Below are positions 9,309-17,011 of a DNA stretch of 64,000 nucleotides, piece after piece. Source of the DNA: Clostridium hydrogeniformans DSM 21757 (GTDB lineage: Bacteria > Bacillota > Clostridia > Clostridiales > Clostridiaceae). Positions within the stretch are counted from its first letter, which is position 1; each line of letters opens with the position of its first letter. Location: assembly GCF_000686705.1 (NCBI RefSeq), contig NZ_KK366004.1, positions 492,364-556,363 on the forward strand. Direction: 5' to 3'. The notes under the pieces were generated by a model that was not told where the DNA came from, searched no databases, and saw only the letters and a program-made list of their open reading frames with translations. The position numbers were made by a program, and so were the translations under genes.

Positions 9309-9848
9309 CTAAAATGTAGGTGGAGTACTTATCCATATTACTTTTGCAGGAGTTCGTCCACTATTAGATATATAATGATTAGCCTTAGGCTTAAAGTAAA
9401 AACTTTCACCTTTTTTCACCTTTACAATTTTTTCTCCTAAGTGTAGATATATACTTCCAGACAGTACATAGCCGAATTCCTCTCCCTCATGGGGATTATC
9501 TTCTGCAAACTTTCCACCAGGCTCTAGAGTAACCATTATTGGCTCCATTTCATTCTTTTGAGCGTTAGGTACCAGCCACATTATATGGTATTTAAGCTCT
9601 GCATTATCTGTTTCAAACATATCTTCTTCAGAAAAAGCTATTTTTTCTGTTTGATGGTCACTAAAAAATTCTTGAAGATTTGTTCCGAGAATATCTAGTA
9701 AATCTATTAAAGTAGCAATAGATGGAGAAGTAAGGTCGTTTTCAAGTTGCGATATAAATCCCTTTGAAAGTTCACACCTATTTGCTAGTTCTTCTTGAGT
9801 TAGCTGTTTTTCGATTCTTAGCCTTCTTATCTTATCACCAATTTGCAA
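9309..9848 (-). CDS. XRE-cupin transcriptional regulator (PuuR-like)
   Basis: A 179-residue regulator: an N-terminal XRE helix-turn-helix (residues about 5-60, LTQEELANRCELSKGFISQL) and a C-terminal cupin (about 105-175, HEGEEFGYVLSGSIYLHLG). This architecture is that of PuuR, which senses putrescine. It leads the potABCD operon, 23 bases before potA, which supports polyamine-responsive control of uptake. It starts at TTG (9848) after GAAGGTG. The repeats over its promoter suggest autoregulation. Confidence 0.9.
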   Translation of the reverse strand: MQIGDKIRRLRIEKQLTQEELANRCELSKGFISQLENDLTSPSIATLIDLLDILGTNLQEFFSDHQTEKIAFSEEDMFETDNAELKYHIMWLVPNAQKNEMEPIMVTLEPGGKFAEDNPHEGEEFGYVLSGSIYLHLGEKIVKVKKGESFYFKPKANHYISNSGRTPAKVIWISTPPTF

Positions 9849-9883
9849 ATCTCACACCTTCTAAAACATATATTTTTACAATC

Positions 9884-9957
9884 AATATTTCTAAACTTTT
9901 AGTTTAAAATTTCTAAACAACAAGAAATATTATATATATTTTAGAAGAAAAAATCAA
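9884..9957 (-). promoter_or_regulatory. Promoter and operator-like repeats of the puuR-like/pot operon
   Basis: On the minus strand: TTGATT (9952-9957), 17 bases, TATAAT (9929-9934). Overlapping and following the -10 box is an inverted repeat AATATTTCT (9884-9892) / AGAAATATT (9923-9931), enclosing two direct copies of TTTCTAAAC (9888-9896, 9910-9918). The position suits a repressor, probably the adjacent XRE-cupin protein (inference). Confidence 0.65.
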
Positions 9958-10609
9958 TATTTTTATAAAAAAATATTTTTAATAAATTATGCTGTAATCC
10001 TATATTAATAAGGTGTTAAGGTAGAAGCTTAAAGGCTGGGGTTTATAAAAAAAGTAACTGCAGTTTAGTATAAGTAATCACAATTGTTTTTAGTAATTAA
10101 AATTACAAAATGCAGCTACTAAGAATTTAGTTTACATATACTAAGAATAAAAAAGGCTATAACTACGGTTATTGTATATTTAAAATAGTTTTTACCATGG
10201 AAGTTAAAGCTTTAAAAGAAAAGCTGTAAAAAACAGTGTTATAATGAGTATAGTATATAAGTAATAAAAAATTTAGTATAATTTAACTTAATTTAAGATA
10301 TTTTAAGTTAATTTAAAGAAATTCCTTTGTTAAACTAAATAAAGGAATAAAACTATTTGTAAACTTTTTAAATATAGATCTCTTTAATTAAAGGACTAAC
10401 AATATAGGTTTTATGATTTTTTAAAATATAGACAACCTATTGAAGAGTATAGAAAAAAATATAATACTGTATAAGGATAACATATAATAATATGATGAGT
10501 TTAGACAAGATAATTTAATTAATAAATGATACTAATATATAATTAAGATAGATAAAAAATCATTGAACTATTGTCTGATAAAGATTAAAAATAAAATTAC
10601 AGATTATTG
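9958..10609. other. 650-bp AT-rich intergenic region without a recognisable gene
   Basis: No open frame with a good ribosome-binding site is visible. The region is very AT-rich, with small palindromes such as TTAACTTAA/TTAAGTTAA around 10280-10315. It separates the divergent pot and eut loci. I see no further feature. Confidence 0.5.
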
Positions 10610-10904
10610 TTGAATAAATAACATTACTTTGATATAATCACATTGTAAGATAAATATAAATGAATATGTACTATTTATATAAGGAATATGGTGAGAAACC
10701 ATAGCAGCCCCCGCTACTGTAATCGTGGACGAGGAGTTATAACCACTGGAATATTTTCTGGGAAGGAACTCTAAGGTTGAAACGAAAGCCAGGATACTTA
10801 TTAAGTAGTGTGACTTGAGAAAGCTTTTCTTCGGAGGGAGGACTAAGCATAATATTGTTATGTATATTATGCATTCCACAGAGGGTTTCTGTGGAATTTT
10901 TATT
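10610..10904 (+). ncRNA. Cobalamin riboswitch with own promoter and terminator (EutX-like 5' part)
   Basis: A sigma-A promoter TTGAAT (10610-10615), N17, TATAAT (10633-10638) is followed by a cobalamin riboswitch core (about 10655-10850). The core includes the conserved AGCCCCCGCTACTGT (about 10705), the GACGAGGAG and AACCACTGG segments, GGGAAGG, GAAAGCCAGGA and CGGAGGGAGG. A terminator follows: arms 10873-10882 and 10888-10897, then TTTTATTTT. The next gene is eutG, 400 bases on, but an ANTAR-type site and its own terminator come first. This is the layout of the E. faecalis EutX and Listeria Rli55 RNAs. Riboswitch identity is sure; the sequestering role is inferred. Confidence 0.88.
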
Positions 10905-11007
10905 TTAATTAGACCTAAAATAGTACATTGTTCTATTCTACTATATAAATATAATCAATGAAGATTTATAAAATCAATGGAGATTTTAATGGTAGAATAA
11001 GTGGTCT

Positions 11008-11066
11008 CATGTATATATCAAGGGTGATATATACATGTTGACAATACTTTTTTTAAATAGTATATT
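11008..11066 (+). promoter_or_regulatory. eutG promoter with upstream 13-bp inverted repeat
   Basis: A near-consensus sigma-A promoter: TTGACA (11038-11043), 17 bases, TATATT (11061-11066). Immediately upstream is a perfect inverted repeat CATGTATATATCA (11008-11020) / TGATATATACATG (11025-11037) that abuts the -35 box, possibly an operator or an upstream RNA hairpin. Transcription would start near 11073, just ahead of the first ANTAR hairpin. Confidence 0.7.
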
Positions 11067-11075
11067 AAGATTAAA

Positions 11076-11133
11076 CACAATGAAGTGGATGAGCAAGGGT
11101 GCTCCATAGATATCTATGGAGCACCCTTTTTTT
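11076..11133 (+). promoter_or_regulatory. ANTAR (EutV) dual-hairpin antitermination site before eutG
   Basis: P1: CAC, hexaloop AATGAA (11079-11084), GTG. P2: GAGC, hexaloop AAGGGT (11095-11100), GCTC. Both loops have A at position 1 and G at position 4, the signature of ANTAR RNA targets. P2 overlaps the 5' arm of a terminator, a 30-base palindrome (11097-11126) followed by seven T. Phosphorylated EutV binding P1/P2 would block the terminator. The P1 stem is short (3 bp). Confidence 0.8.
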
Positions 11134-11320
11134 ATCTTACAGAATATGTTTTATAAAATGAGACTTAATTTGGTTCTAGTTTTTACTCTGTATGAATTGT
11201 AGTTAAATTAGGTTATATACTGTGCAATTTTTATTTTCAGCTCTAAAAATATAGTTGTTAGAATTGCAGAGTATAGGATAAATAAAATTATTTTAATAAT
11301 TTGAGGAAAGGGGATAAAGA

Positions 11321-12460
11321 ATGAATAATTTTAGTATAAAAACTAAGGTGTATTTTGGACAAGGAGCTTTGGAAGTTTTACATACTATAAAGGAAAAGAA
11401 AGTATTTATAGTTACAGATCCTTTCATGGTAAAGTCAGGAATGATAGACAATATTGTAAATCCTTTAGAAAGCAATAAGGTAGAATACTCTATATTTAGT
11501 GATATAGTACCAGACCCTCCTATTGAAACTGTTGTTAAGGGTATAGAGGAAATGTCGAAAATTAATCCGGACATTTTAATAGCTCTTGGAGGGGGATCTG
11601 CCATAGATGCTGCCAAGGCAATAAAGGATTTTTCATTAAAAATAGCTAATACTAAGGAAGTTGAGTTTATTGCAATACCAACTACTAGTGGAACAGGATC
11701 AGAGGTTACAGCTTTCTCTGTTATTACAGATAAGGAAAAGGGTGCTAAATATCCTCTAGTTTCTGATGACTTAGTTCCAGAAGTGGCAATACTAGATCCA
11801 GAACTTGTTAAAAGTGTACCAAACTTTATAACAGCAGATACAGGTATGGATGTACTAACTCATGCTTTAGAAGCTTATGTATCCACTAAAGCTAATGACT
11901 TTACAGATGCTTTAGCAGAGAAGGCTATAAAACTTGTGTTTGAAAACCTAGTAGAGGCATATAACAATGGTGGAAACTTAGTTGCAAGAGAAAAAATGCA
12001 TAACGCATCATGCTTAGCTGGTATGGCATTTAACATGGCATCTCTTGGAGTAAATCATGGTATAGCTCATGCTATTGGTGGAAAACTTCACATACCTCAT
12101 GGAAGAACTAATGCTATACTTCTTCCTCATGTAGTTGAATATAATGCTGACATTAAAGGCTACAATGATGTTAAGTATTCAGAGGCTGCAAAGAAGTATG
12201 CAGAGGTTTCAAAACTTTTAAACCTTCCAGCAGGAAATGTAAGATCAGCTGTTAAAAGTTTAATTAGTGCTATAGAAAAGCTTCAAAAGGATATGAAGAT
12301 GCCAAAAACTTTAGCTGATTGCAAAGTTCAAGAGGCTGACTTTAGTAAAGTAAAAGAGGAGATAGCTGAAATGGCACTTAAGGATGCATGTACAGCTACT
12401 AATCCTAAAAATCCTACTAAAGAAGATGTTATTAAAATTTTATTAAAAATAAGAAAATAA
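11321..12460 (+). CDS. eutG: Iron-containing alcohol dehydrogenase EutG
   Basis: A 379-residue group III (Fe-dependent) alcohol dehydrogenase. It has the NAD-binding glycine motif GGGSAIDAAKAI (about residues 88-99), PTTSGTGSEVT, and the metal-site regions GMDVLTHALEAY and VNHGIAHAIGGKLHIPHG with the conserved histidines. In the eut pathway it reduces acetaldehyde to ethanol and regenerates NAD+ inside or beside the microcompartment. It has no N-terminal amphipathic extension, unlike several of its partners. Good Shine-Dalgarno GAGGAAAGGGG. Expression is governed by the ANTAR site 190 bases upstream. PduQ is the closest alternative name. Confidence 0.9.
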   Translation: MNNFSIKTKVYFGQGALEVLHTIKEKKVFIVTDPFMVKSGMIDNIVNPLESNKVEYSIFSDIVPDPPIETVVKGIEEMSKINPDILIALGGGSAIDAAKAIKDFSLKIANTKEVEFIAIPTTSGTGSEVTAFSVITDKEKGAKYPLVSDDLVPEVAILDPELVKSVPNFITADTGMDVLTHALEAYVSTKANDFTDALAEKAIKLVFENLVEAYNNGGNLVAREKMHNASCLAGMAFNMASLGVNHGIAHAIGGKLHIPHGRTNAILLPHVVEYNADIKGYNDVKYSEAAKKYAEVSKLLNLPAGNVRSAVKSLISAIEKLQKDMKMPKTLADCKVQEADFSKVKEEIAEMALKDACTATNPKNPTKEDVIKILLKIRK

Positions 12461-12487
12461 ATTTAATAAAATTCATAGACAAATATA

Positions 12488-12620
12488 TTGACTAAAAACA
12501 AAAAAAAATGTATAATTTGATTATGCACAAGGGAGTGCATATGAATTAATTATTGGATAGCAATGAGGCTACTTGAAAATGAGTTTTTATAACTTTATTT
12601 TTAAGAGCCTCTTTTATTTT
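12488..12620 (+). promoter_or_regulatory. eutS promoter and ANTAR (EutV) antitermination site
   Basis: Promoter TTGACT (12488-12493), N17, TATAAT (12511-12516). P1: ATGCAC, hexaloop AAGGGA (12529-12534), GTGCAT. P2: TAGC, hexaloop AATGAG (12562-12567), GCTA. Both loops carry A1 and G4. The P2 3' half overlaps the arm GAGGCT (12565-12570), which pairs with AGCCTC (12606-12611) followed by TTTTATTTT, a terminator. P1 begins only a few bases after the expected transcription start. Confidence 0.88.
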
Positions 12621-12642
12621 ACTATAAAGGTAGTTGATAGTT

Positions 12643-12990
12643 ATGAAGGACGAAAAGCAGAGAGTAATTCAGGAATATGTTCCTGGAAAACAGGTTACTT
12701 TAGCTCATATAATAGCAAACCCTAATGAGGAGCTTTATAAGAAACTAGGTCTAGTTTCTAATGAAAGAAATGCAATTGGAATATTAACTATAACTCCTGG
12801 GGAAGCTTCTATAATAGCTGCGGATATAGCTACAAAGGCTGCAGGGATTTCTTTAGGTTTTGTAGATAGATTCAGTGGTTCAGTGGTTTTAACAGGGGAT
12901 GTATCTTCAGTGGAATCAGCTCTAAAGGAAGTTACAGAGGTGCTTGAAAACCTTTTGAGTTTTTCTTCTACAAAAATATCAAGAACTTAG
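12643..12990 (+). CDS. eutS: Microcompartment shell protein EutS
   Basis: About 115 residues, BMC domain, circularly permuted type as in EutS/Pdu[24 protein letters not shown] at the N-terminus is the EutS hallmark; [20 protein letters not shown] and [16 protein letters not shown] follow. It forms bent hexamers in the shell. A TTG nine bases upstream lies too close to the Shine-Dalgarno, and the ATG at 12643 matches the family N-terminus. First gene of the long eut operon behind the ANTAR site. Confidence 0.93.
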   Translation: MKDEKQRVIQEYVPGKQVTLAHIIANPNEELYKKLGLVSNERNAIGILTITPGEASIIAADIATKAAGISLGFVDRFSGSVVLTGDVSSVESALKEVTEVLENLLSFSSTKISRT

Positions 12991-12999
12991 GAGAAAGCT

Positions 13000-13434
13000 A
13001 TGAAAAAACTCATATTAATAGGAAGAACCGAAAGTGGGAAGACTACTCTTTGTCAGAAGCTTCATGATATAAAAATCGAATATAAGAAGACGCAAGCTGT
13101 AGAAGGTTATGAAAATGCTATTGATACTCCAGGAGAGTATATAGAAAATAGATTCTATTATCAGGCTCTTATGGTAACATCTGCTGATGCTGATGTTATA
13201 GGTCTTGTTCAAGATGTAACAGATGATAGAAGTTATTTCCCTCCAGGGTTTGGTGCTAGTTTTTCAAAGCCTATTATAGGAATACTTACAAAGGTTGATC
13301 TTGTAGATGATGAAGATATTTTAAAGGAAAGAGAACAATATTTAATTGATGCTGGAGCAGAAAAAATATTCAGGGTCTCGCCAAAAGAGGATATAGGCAC
13401 TCAGGAATTAGAGAAATTCTTAAATGGAATTTAG
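13000..13434 (+). CDS. eutP: Ethanolamine utilisation GTPase-like protein EutP
   Basis: A 144-residue P-loop protein with Walker A GRTESGKTT (residues 7-15), AIDTPGEYIENR (switch/Walker B region, about 40-51) and TKVDLVDD (G4-like, about 98). EutP homologues have been reported to have acetate kinase activity, which would make ATP from acetyl phosphate in the lumen or cytoplasm. It lies nine bases after eutS and nine before eutV, in one operon. Confidence 0.9.
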   Translation: MKKLILIGRTESGKTTLCQKLHDIKIEYKKTQAVEGYENAIDTPGEYIENRFYYQALMVTSADADVIGLVQDVTDDRSYFPPGFGASFSKPIIGILTKVDLVDDEDILKEREQYLIDAGAEKIFRVSPKEDIGTQELEKFLNGI

Positions 13435-13443
13435 CAGAGGTGA

Positions 13444-14025
13444 ATGCTTAAAATGAAAAAAACTATTGTAATAGTCGATGATGAACCTATTACTAGAATG
13501 GATATAAGAGATATTTTAGAGGCAGAAGGCTACGAAGTAGTAGGAGAAGCTTCCGATGGTTTTGATGCCATTGAGTTATGTAGAAAATATTCACCAGACT
13601 TAGTTATAATGGATATACAGATGCCTATCTTAGATGGGCTTAAAGCAAGCAAAAAGATAAATATGGAGAACCTAGCAGGAGGAATTATACTTCTTACTGC
13701 ATTTAATGACAAAGGTTTTGTTGAGAAAGCAAAAAATGTTGGGGCCTTCGGATATTTGGTTAAACCCTTAGACGAAAAATCTTTTATACCTACCATTGAG
13801 ATGTGTCTATCAAGGGGAGAAGAATTTAAAAGTCTAAAGGTGGAACTTAAAAAAGCAACAAAAAAGCTAGATGAGAGAAAAGTTATAGAAAAGGCAAAAG
13901 GAATTCTAATGAAGGAACTTAAAATTACAGAGGATGAGGCATACAGTAAGCTAAGAAGTTTAAGTATGGATAAGAGATGTTCTATGATTAATATTGCAGA
14001 GACTATAATAATTACCTATGATTAA
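13444..14025 (+). CDS. eutV: Response regulator EutV with ANTAR RNA-binding domain
   Basis: A 193-residue regulator: receiver domain (residues about 5-120; acidic pair VDDEP, phospho-acceptor Asp in LVIMDIQMP, K in LVKPLDEKS) and C-terminal ANTAR domain (about 135-190; VIEKAKGILMKELKITEDEAYSKLRSLSM). It is an antiterminator that binds dual-hairpin RNA when phosphorylated by EutW. Three candidate targets lie in this window. The ATG at 13453 is an alternative start. It overlaps eutW by eight bases. Confidence 0.95.
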   Translation: MLKMKKTIVIVDDEPITRMDIRDILEAEGYEVVGEASDGFDAIELCRKYSPDLVIMDIQMPILDGLKASKKINMENLAGGIILLTAFNDKGFVEKAKNVGAFGYLVKPLDEKSFIPTIEMCLSRGEEFKSLKVELKKATKKLDERKVIEKAKGILMKELKITEDEAYSKLRSLSMDKRCSMINIAETIIITYD

Positions 14026-15439
14026 TGAAGATATATATATTCTTTCAAAGAAATATACAGATTTAAATCAAGATGAAATAAATAAAATCATAGATGTATC
14101 AAAATCTCTGAATCTTATGGCTGACTTTTATGATTGTGACATTTTTATAGATGTGTTATCAAAATATAAAGAAGAGGCTATAGTACTTGTTCATGGAATA
14201 CCTTCAAGTGGTAAATCCTTATACTCATCTACAGTAGTTGGAAAAGTAGCATCAAAGGAAAGAGAGCCAGGGGTTTTAAAAACTTTTGAAACTGGATTAC
14301 CATCCAAGGATATAAAGGCAATAACCCAAGAAAACAAGTTTGTTAAACAAAGAATAGTACCAATAGATCATTTAGGTAAGACTATAGGAGTTCTAATTCT
14401 TGAGCAAGATATAAGTAGTGAAATAACTAAGGACTTTAATTTAGAGAATAACTCTAAGTATGAAGAGTCACTTATGACTACATTTAATAGTTTAAACAAC
14501 TTAAGTTTTTCTTTAACTAACTTTTTAGATGATGCAATACTAATATTCAATAATGAAGGACTTTTAAAAGTGAAAAATTTCAAGGCAGAAACCTATTATA
14601 AAAATCTAGGATATGATTTATCGAGCTACAATATTCATTATGATGACTTACTTATAGGCAGTGAAAGTTTTATTACTGTATTAGAAGAATTAATATCTAA
14701 GGAAAATAGTATAATATCCAAGGAAGCACAGGTTAATGAATCTTACTTTAGCTTTAAAACAATTCTTTTAAATCATAAAGAATTAATTTTAGTTGTGATT
14801 ATAAAGGATATAACAGATATAAAAGAAAAAGAAGCTCAAATTGTTTCTAAGTCTGTTGCATTAAGGGAAATACATCATAGGGTTAAAAATAATCTTCAAA
14901 CTATAGCTTCTCTTTTAAGACTTCAAAGTAGAAGGTGTGAAAGTGAAGAGGCAAAAAACTGTTTGAAGGAAAGTGTAAGTAGAATACTTGCAATAGCATC
15001 GACCCATGAGTTGCTATCCCAAGAAGTATCAGATAATGTGAATATTATAGAAGTTATAACTGCTATAACAAACAATATAAAAAGAAGTTTTAATAATAGT
15101 AGTAAGATTATAGATATCAATGTTATTGGAGAAGATTTTCAAATAGACAGTGATAGAGCAACATCTATATCCCTTATAATAAATGAACTTATTCAAAATT
15201 CTTATGACCATGGGTTTAAGGATAAGGAAAAAGGTCATATATATGTAATAGTTGAGGGAAATAGTGATAAAAAGCAGATGGCTGTAATTGACAATGGAGT
15301 AGGGTTTAAAGAAGATACAAGTAGTAAAAGTCTTGGACTTACCATTGTGAAAAGCTATGTGAAGGACAAATTAAGAGGTGAAATATCCATAGACTCTAGT
15401 GATAGAGGAACAAAAGTGAAAATAGACTTTAAAATGTAA
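14018..15439 (+). CDS. eutW: Ethanolamine sensor histidine kinase EutW
   Basis: A 473-residue soluble kinase with an N-terminal sensory region (about 1-150), a PAS-like segment (about 165-270), the HisKA_2 phospho-acceptor region REIHHRVKNNLQTIASLLRL (about residues 287-306) and a HATPase domain (N box ISLIINELIQNSYDHG, G box VIDNGVGF, SLGLTIVKSYV). No transmembrane helices are visible. EutW responds to ethanolamine and phosphorylates EutV. Its start overlaps eutV by eight bases. Confidence 0.94.
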   Translation: MINEDIYILSKKYTDLNQDEINKIIDVSKSLNLMADFYDCDIFIDVLSKYKEEAIVLVHGIPSSGKSLYSSTVVGKVASKEREPGVLKTFETGLPSKDIKAITQENKFVKQRIVPIDHLGKTIGVLILEQDISSEITKDFNLENNSKYEESLMTTFNSLNNLSFSLTNFLDDAILIFNNEGLLKVKNFKAETYYKNLGYDLSSYNIHYDDLLIGSESFITVLEELISKENSIISKEAQVNESYFSFKTILLNHKELILVVIIKDITDIKEKEAQIVSKSVALREIHHRVKNNLQTIASLLRLQSRRCESEEAKNCLKESVSRILAIASTHELLSQEVSDNVNIIEVITAITNNIKRSFNNSSKIIDINVIGEDFQIDSDRATSISLIINELIQNSYDHGFKDKEKGHIYVIVEGNSDKKQMAVIDNGVGFKEDTSSKSLGLTIVKSYVKDKLRGEISIDSSDRGTKVKIDFKM

Positions 15440-15465
15440 CTAGGCTACGTTGTAGTGGCTAAGAT

Positions 15466-15542
15466 TTAAGCAAAGAGGCTTAAGGTTATAACAAAAGGGA
15501 GAGTTAAAACCCCTTTACTAAGTTATAACTTTAAGCCTTTTT
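15466..15542 (+). promoter_or_regulatory. ANTAR-type hairpin and terminator before eutA
   Basis: A P2-like hairpin TTAAGC, loop AAAGAG (15472-15477; A1, G4), GCTTAA overlaps a terminator: arms 15477-15492 and 15522-15537, one G-T pair, then TTTTT. A further GGG/CCC stem is inside. A canonical P1 is not obvious: the preceding bases form a CTAC-GTT-GTAG stem instead. I see no strong promoter here, so the site probably controls read-through from eutW into eutA. Confidence 0.7.
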
Positions 15543-15559
15543 AGTTTGGAGGTGTAAAA

Positions 15560-16993
15560 ATGAGAGAGGAACTTTTAAGTGTTGGTATCGATATTGGTAC
15601 TTCAACAACTCAGTTAGTTTTTTCAAAGTTAATAGTGGAAAATACAGCCTCTAGCTTCTCAGTACCTAGAATTTCAATAGTTGATAAGGAAATTATATAT
15701 AGAAGTGAGGTATACTTTACTCCATTAATTTCTAATACAGAAATTGATGCCTTAAAGGTTAAGGAGATAGTAGAACTTGAATATAAAAAAGCTTCTATAG
15801 ATAAAGATGAAATAAAGACAGGAGCAGTTATTATAACAGGAGAAACTGCAAGAAAAGAAAATGCCAATGAGGTTTTACATACCTTAAGTGGTTTTGCAGG
15901 AGATTTTGTTGTGGCAACAGCAGGACCTGATCTTGAAAGCATTATTTCTGGAAAGGGTGCAGGAGCACACATTTATTCAAAGGAAAGGTCCACTACTGTT
16001 GTTAATATTGACATTGGTGGAGGAACAAGTAACTTAGCTGTATTTAACAGAGGAGATGTAAGAGAAACAGGATGCCTTGATGTAGGTGGAAGACTTATTA
16101 AGGTAGACAAGGCTTCAAAGAAAATAACTTACATATCCCCAAAGATTGAAAAAATCATAAAGGATAAAAACTTCAATATAAACCTTGGAGATATAGCTAC
16201 AAAAGAAAACTTAATGCCAATTATAAATGAAATGGTAACATATCTTGAAGCCAGTGTTGGTCTTGCAAAACAGGATGACTATTTCAATTATATAGTAACA
16301 AATAAATCTATAGCATTAAAAGAGAAAATAATATGCATATCCTTCTCAGGAGGAGTTGCAGATTATATATATAATGAGCATCCTATTACTGATTATTTTC
16401 AGTATGGGGATGTGGGGATTCTACTGGGAGAAGCTATTAAGAAGTCTAGGTTATGTAGTGACTTAAAACTTTTAAAGTCCCTAGAAACTATAAGAGCCAC
16501 AGTGGTAGGAGCTGGTTCTCACACCACAGAAATAAGTGGAAGCACCATAACTTATACTCAAGATAGCTTCCCTATGAAGAACTTACCAATTATAAAACTA
16601 TCTCTAGAGGATGAATCTCAAGGGGTGGAAGAATTTAAATTAGCCATAAAAGAAAAGCTACAATGGTTTAAGCTAGAGAATGACCTTCAGAAGGTAGCCT
16701 TAGGACTTAAGGGACAGAAAAATCCTAGTTTTAAGGATATTCAGAAATATGCTGAAGGTATATGTAAGGGACTTGAAGAGGTTATCTCAAGAGAACTTCC
16801 TTTAGTGATTGTTGTAGAAAGTGATATGGCAAAGGTTCTTGGACAAGCTATTTACTCCTTAATGGATTTCAAAAAGGATGTAATATGCATAGATAGTATA
16901 AAGGTAGAAAATGGAGATTATATCGACATTGGAAAACCAATTGCTGAAGGAAAAGTTTTACCTGTAGTTGTAAAAACATTAGTTTTCAACTAA
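15560..16993 (+). CDS. eutA: Ethanolamine ammonia-lyase reactivase EutA
   Basis: A 477-residue ATPase of the actin/Hsp70 fold. Phosphate-1 loop SVGIDIGTSTTQLVFSKL (residues about 7-24) and phosphate-2 region NIDIGGGTSNLAVF (about 151-164) are clear. It exchanges damaged cobalamin on EutBC for fresh adenosylcobalamin using ATP. Strong Shine-Dalgarno GGAGGTG. It comes directly before eutB. Confidence 0.95.
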   Translation: MREELLSVGIDIGTSTTQLVFSKLIVENTASSFSVPRISIVDKEIIYRSEVYFTPLISNTEIDALKVKEIVELEYKKASIDKDEIKTGAVIITGETARKENANEVLHTLSGFAGDFVVATAGPDLESIISGKGAGAHIYSKERSTTVVNIDIGGGTSNLAVFNRGDVRETGCLDVGGRLIKVDKASKKITYISPKIEKIIKDKNFNINLGDIATKENLMPIINEMVTYLEASVGLAKQDDYFNYIVTNKSIALKEKIICISFSGGVADYIYNEHPITDYFQYGDVGILLGEAIKKSRLCSDLKLLKSLETIRATVVGAGSHTTEISGSTITYTQDSFPMKNLPIIKLSLEDESQGVEEFKLAIKEKLQWFKLENDLQKVALGLKGQKNPSFKDIQKYAEGICKGLEEVISRELPLVIVVESDMAKVLGQAIYSLMDFKKDVICIDSIKVENGDYIDIGKPIAEGKVLPVVVKTLVFN

Positions 16994-17011
16994 TTGGAAG
17001 GAGGATACAAA

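Noticed and set aside
10604-10879. Open frame of 91 codons on the minus strand
   Set aside because: It is antisense to the cobalamin riboswitch, lacks an RBS, and its composition follows the RNA structure.
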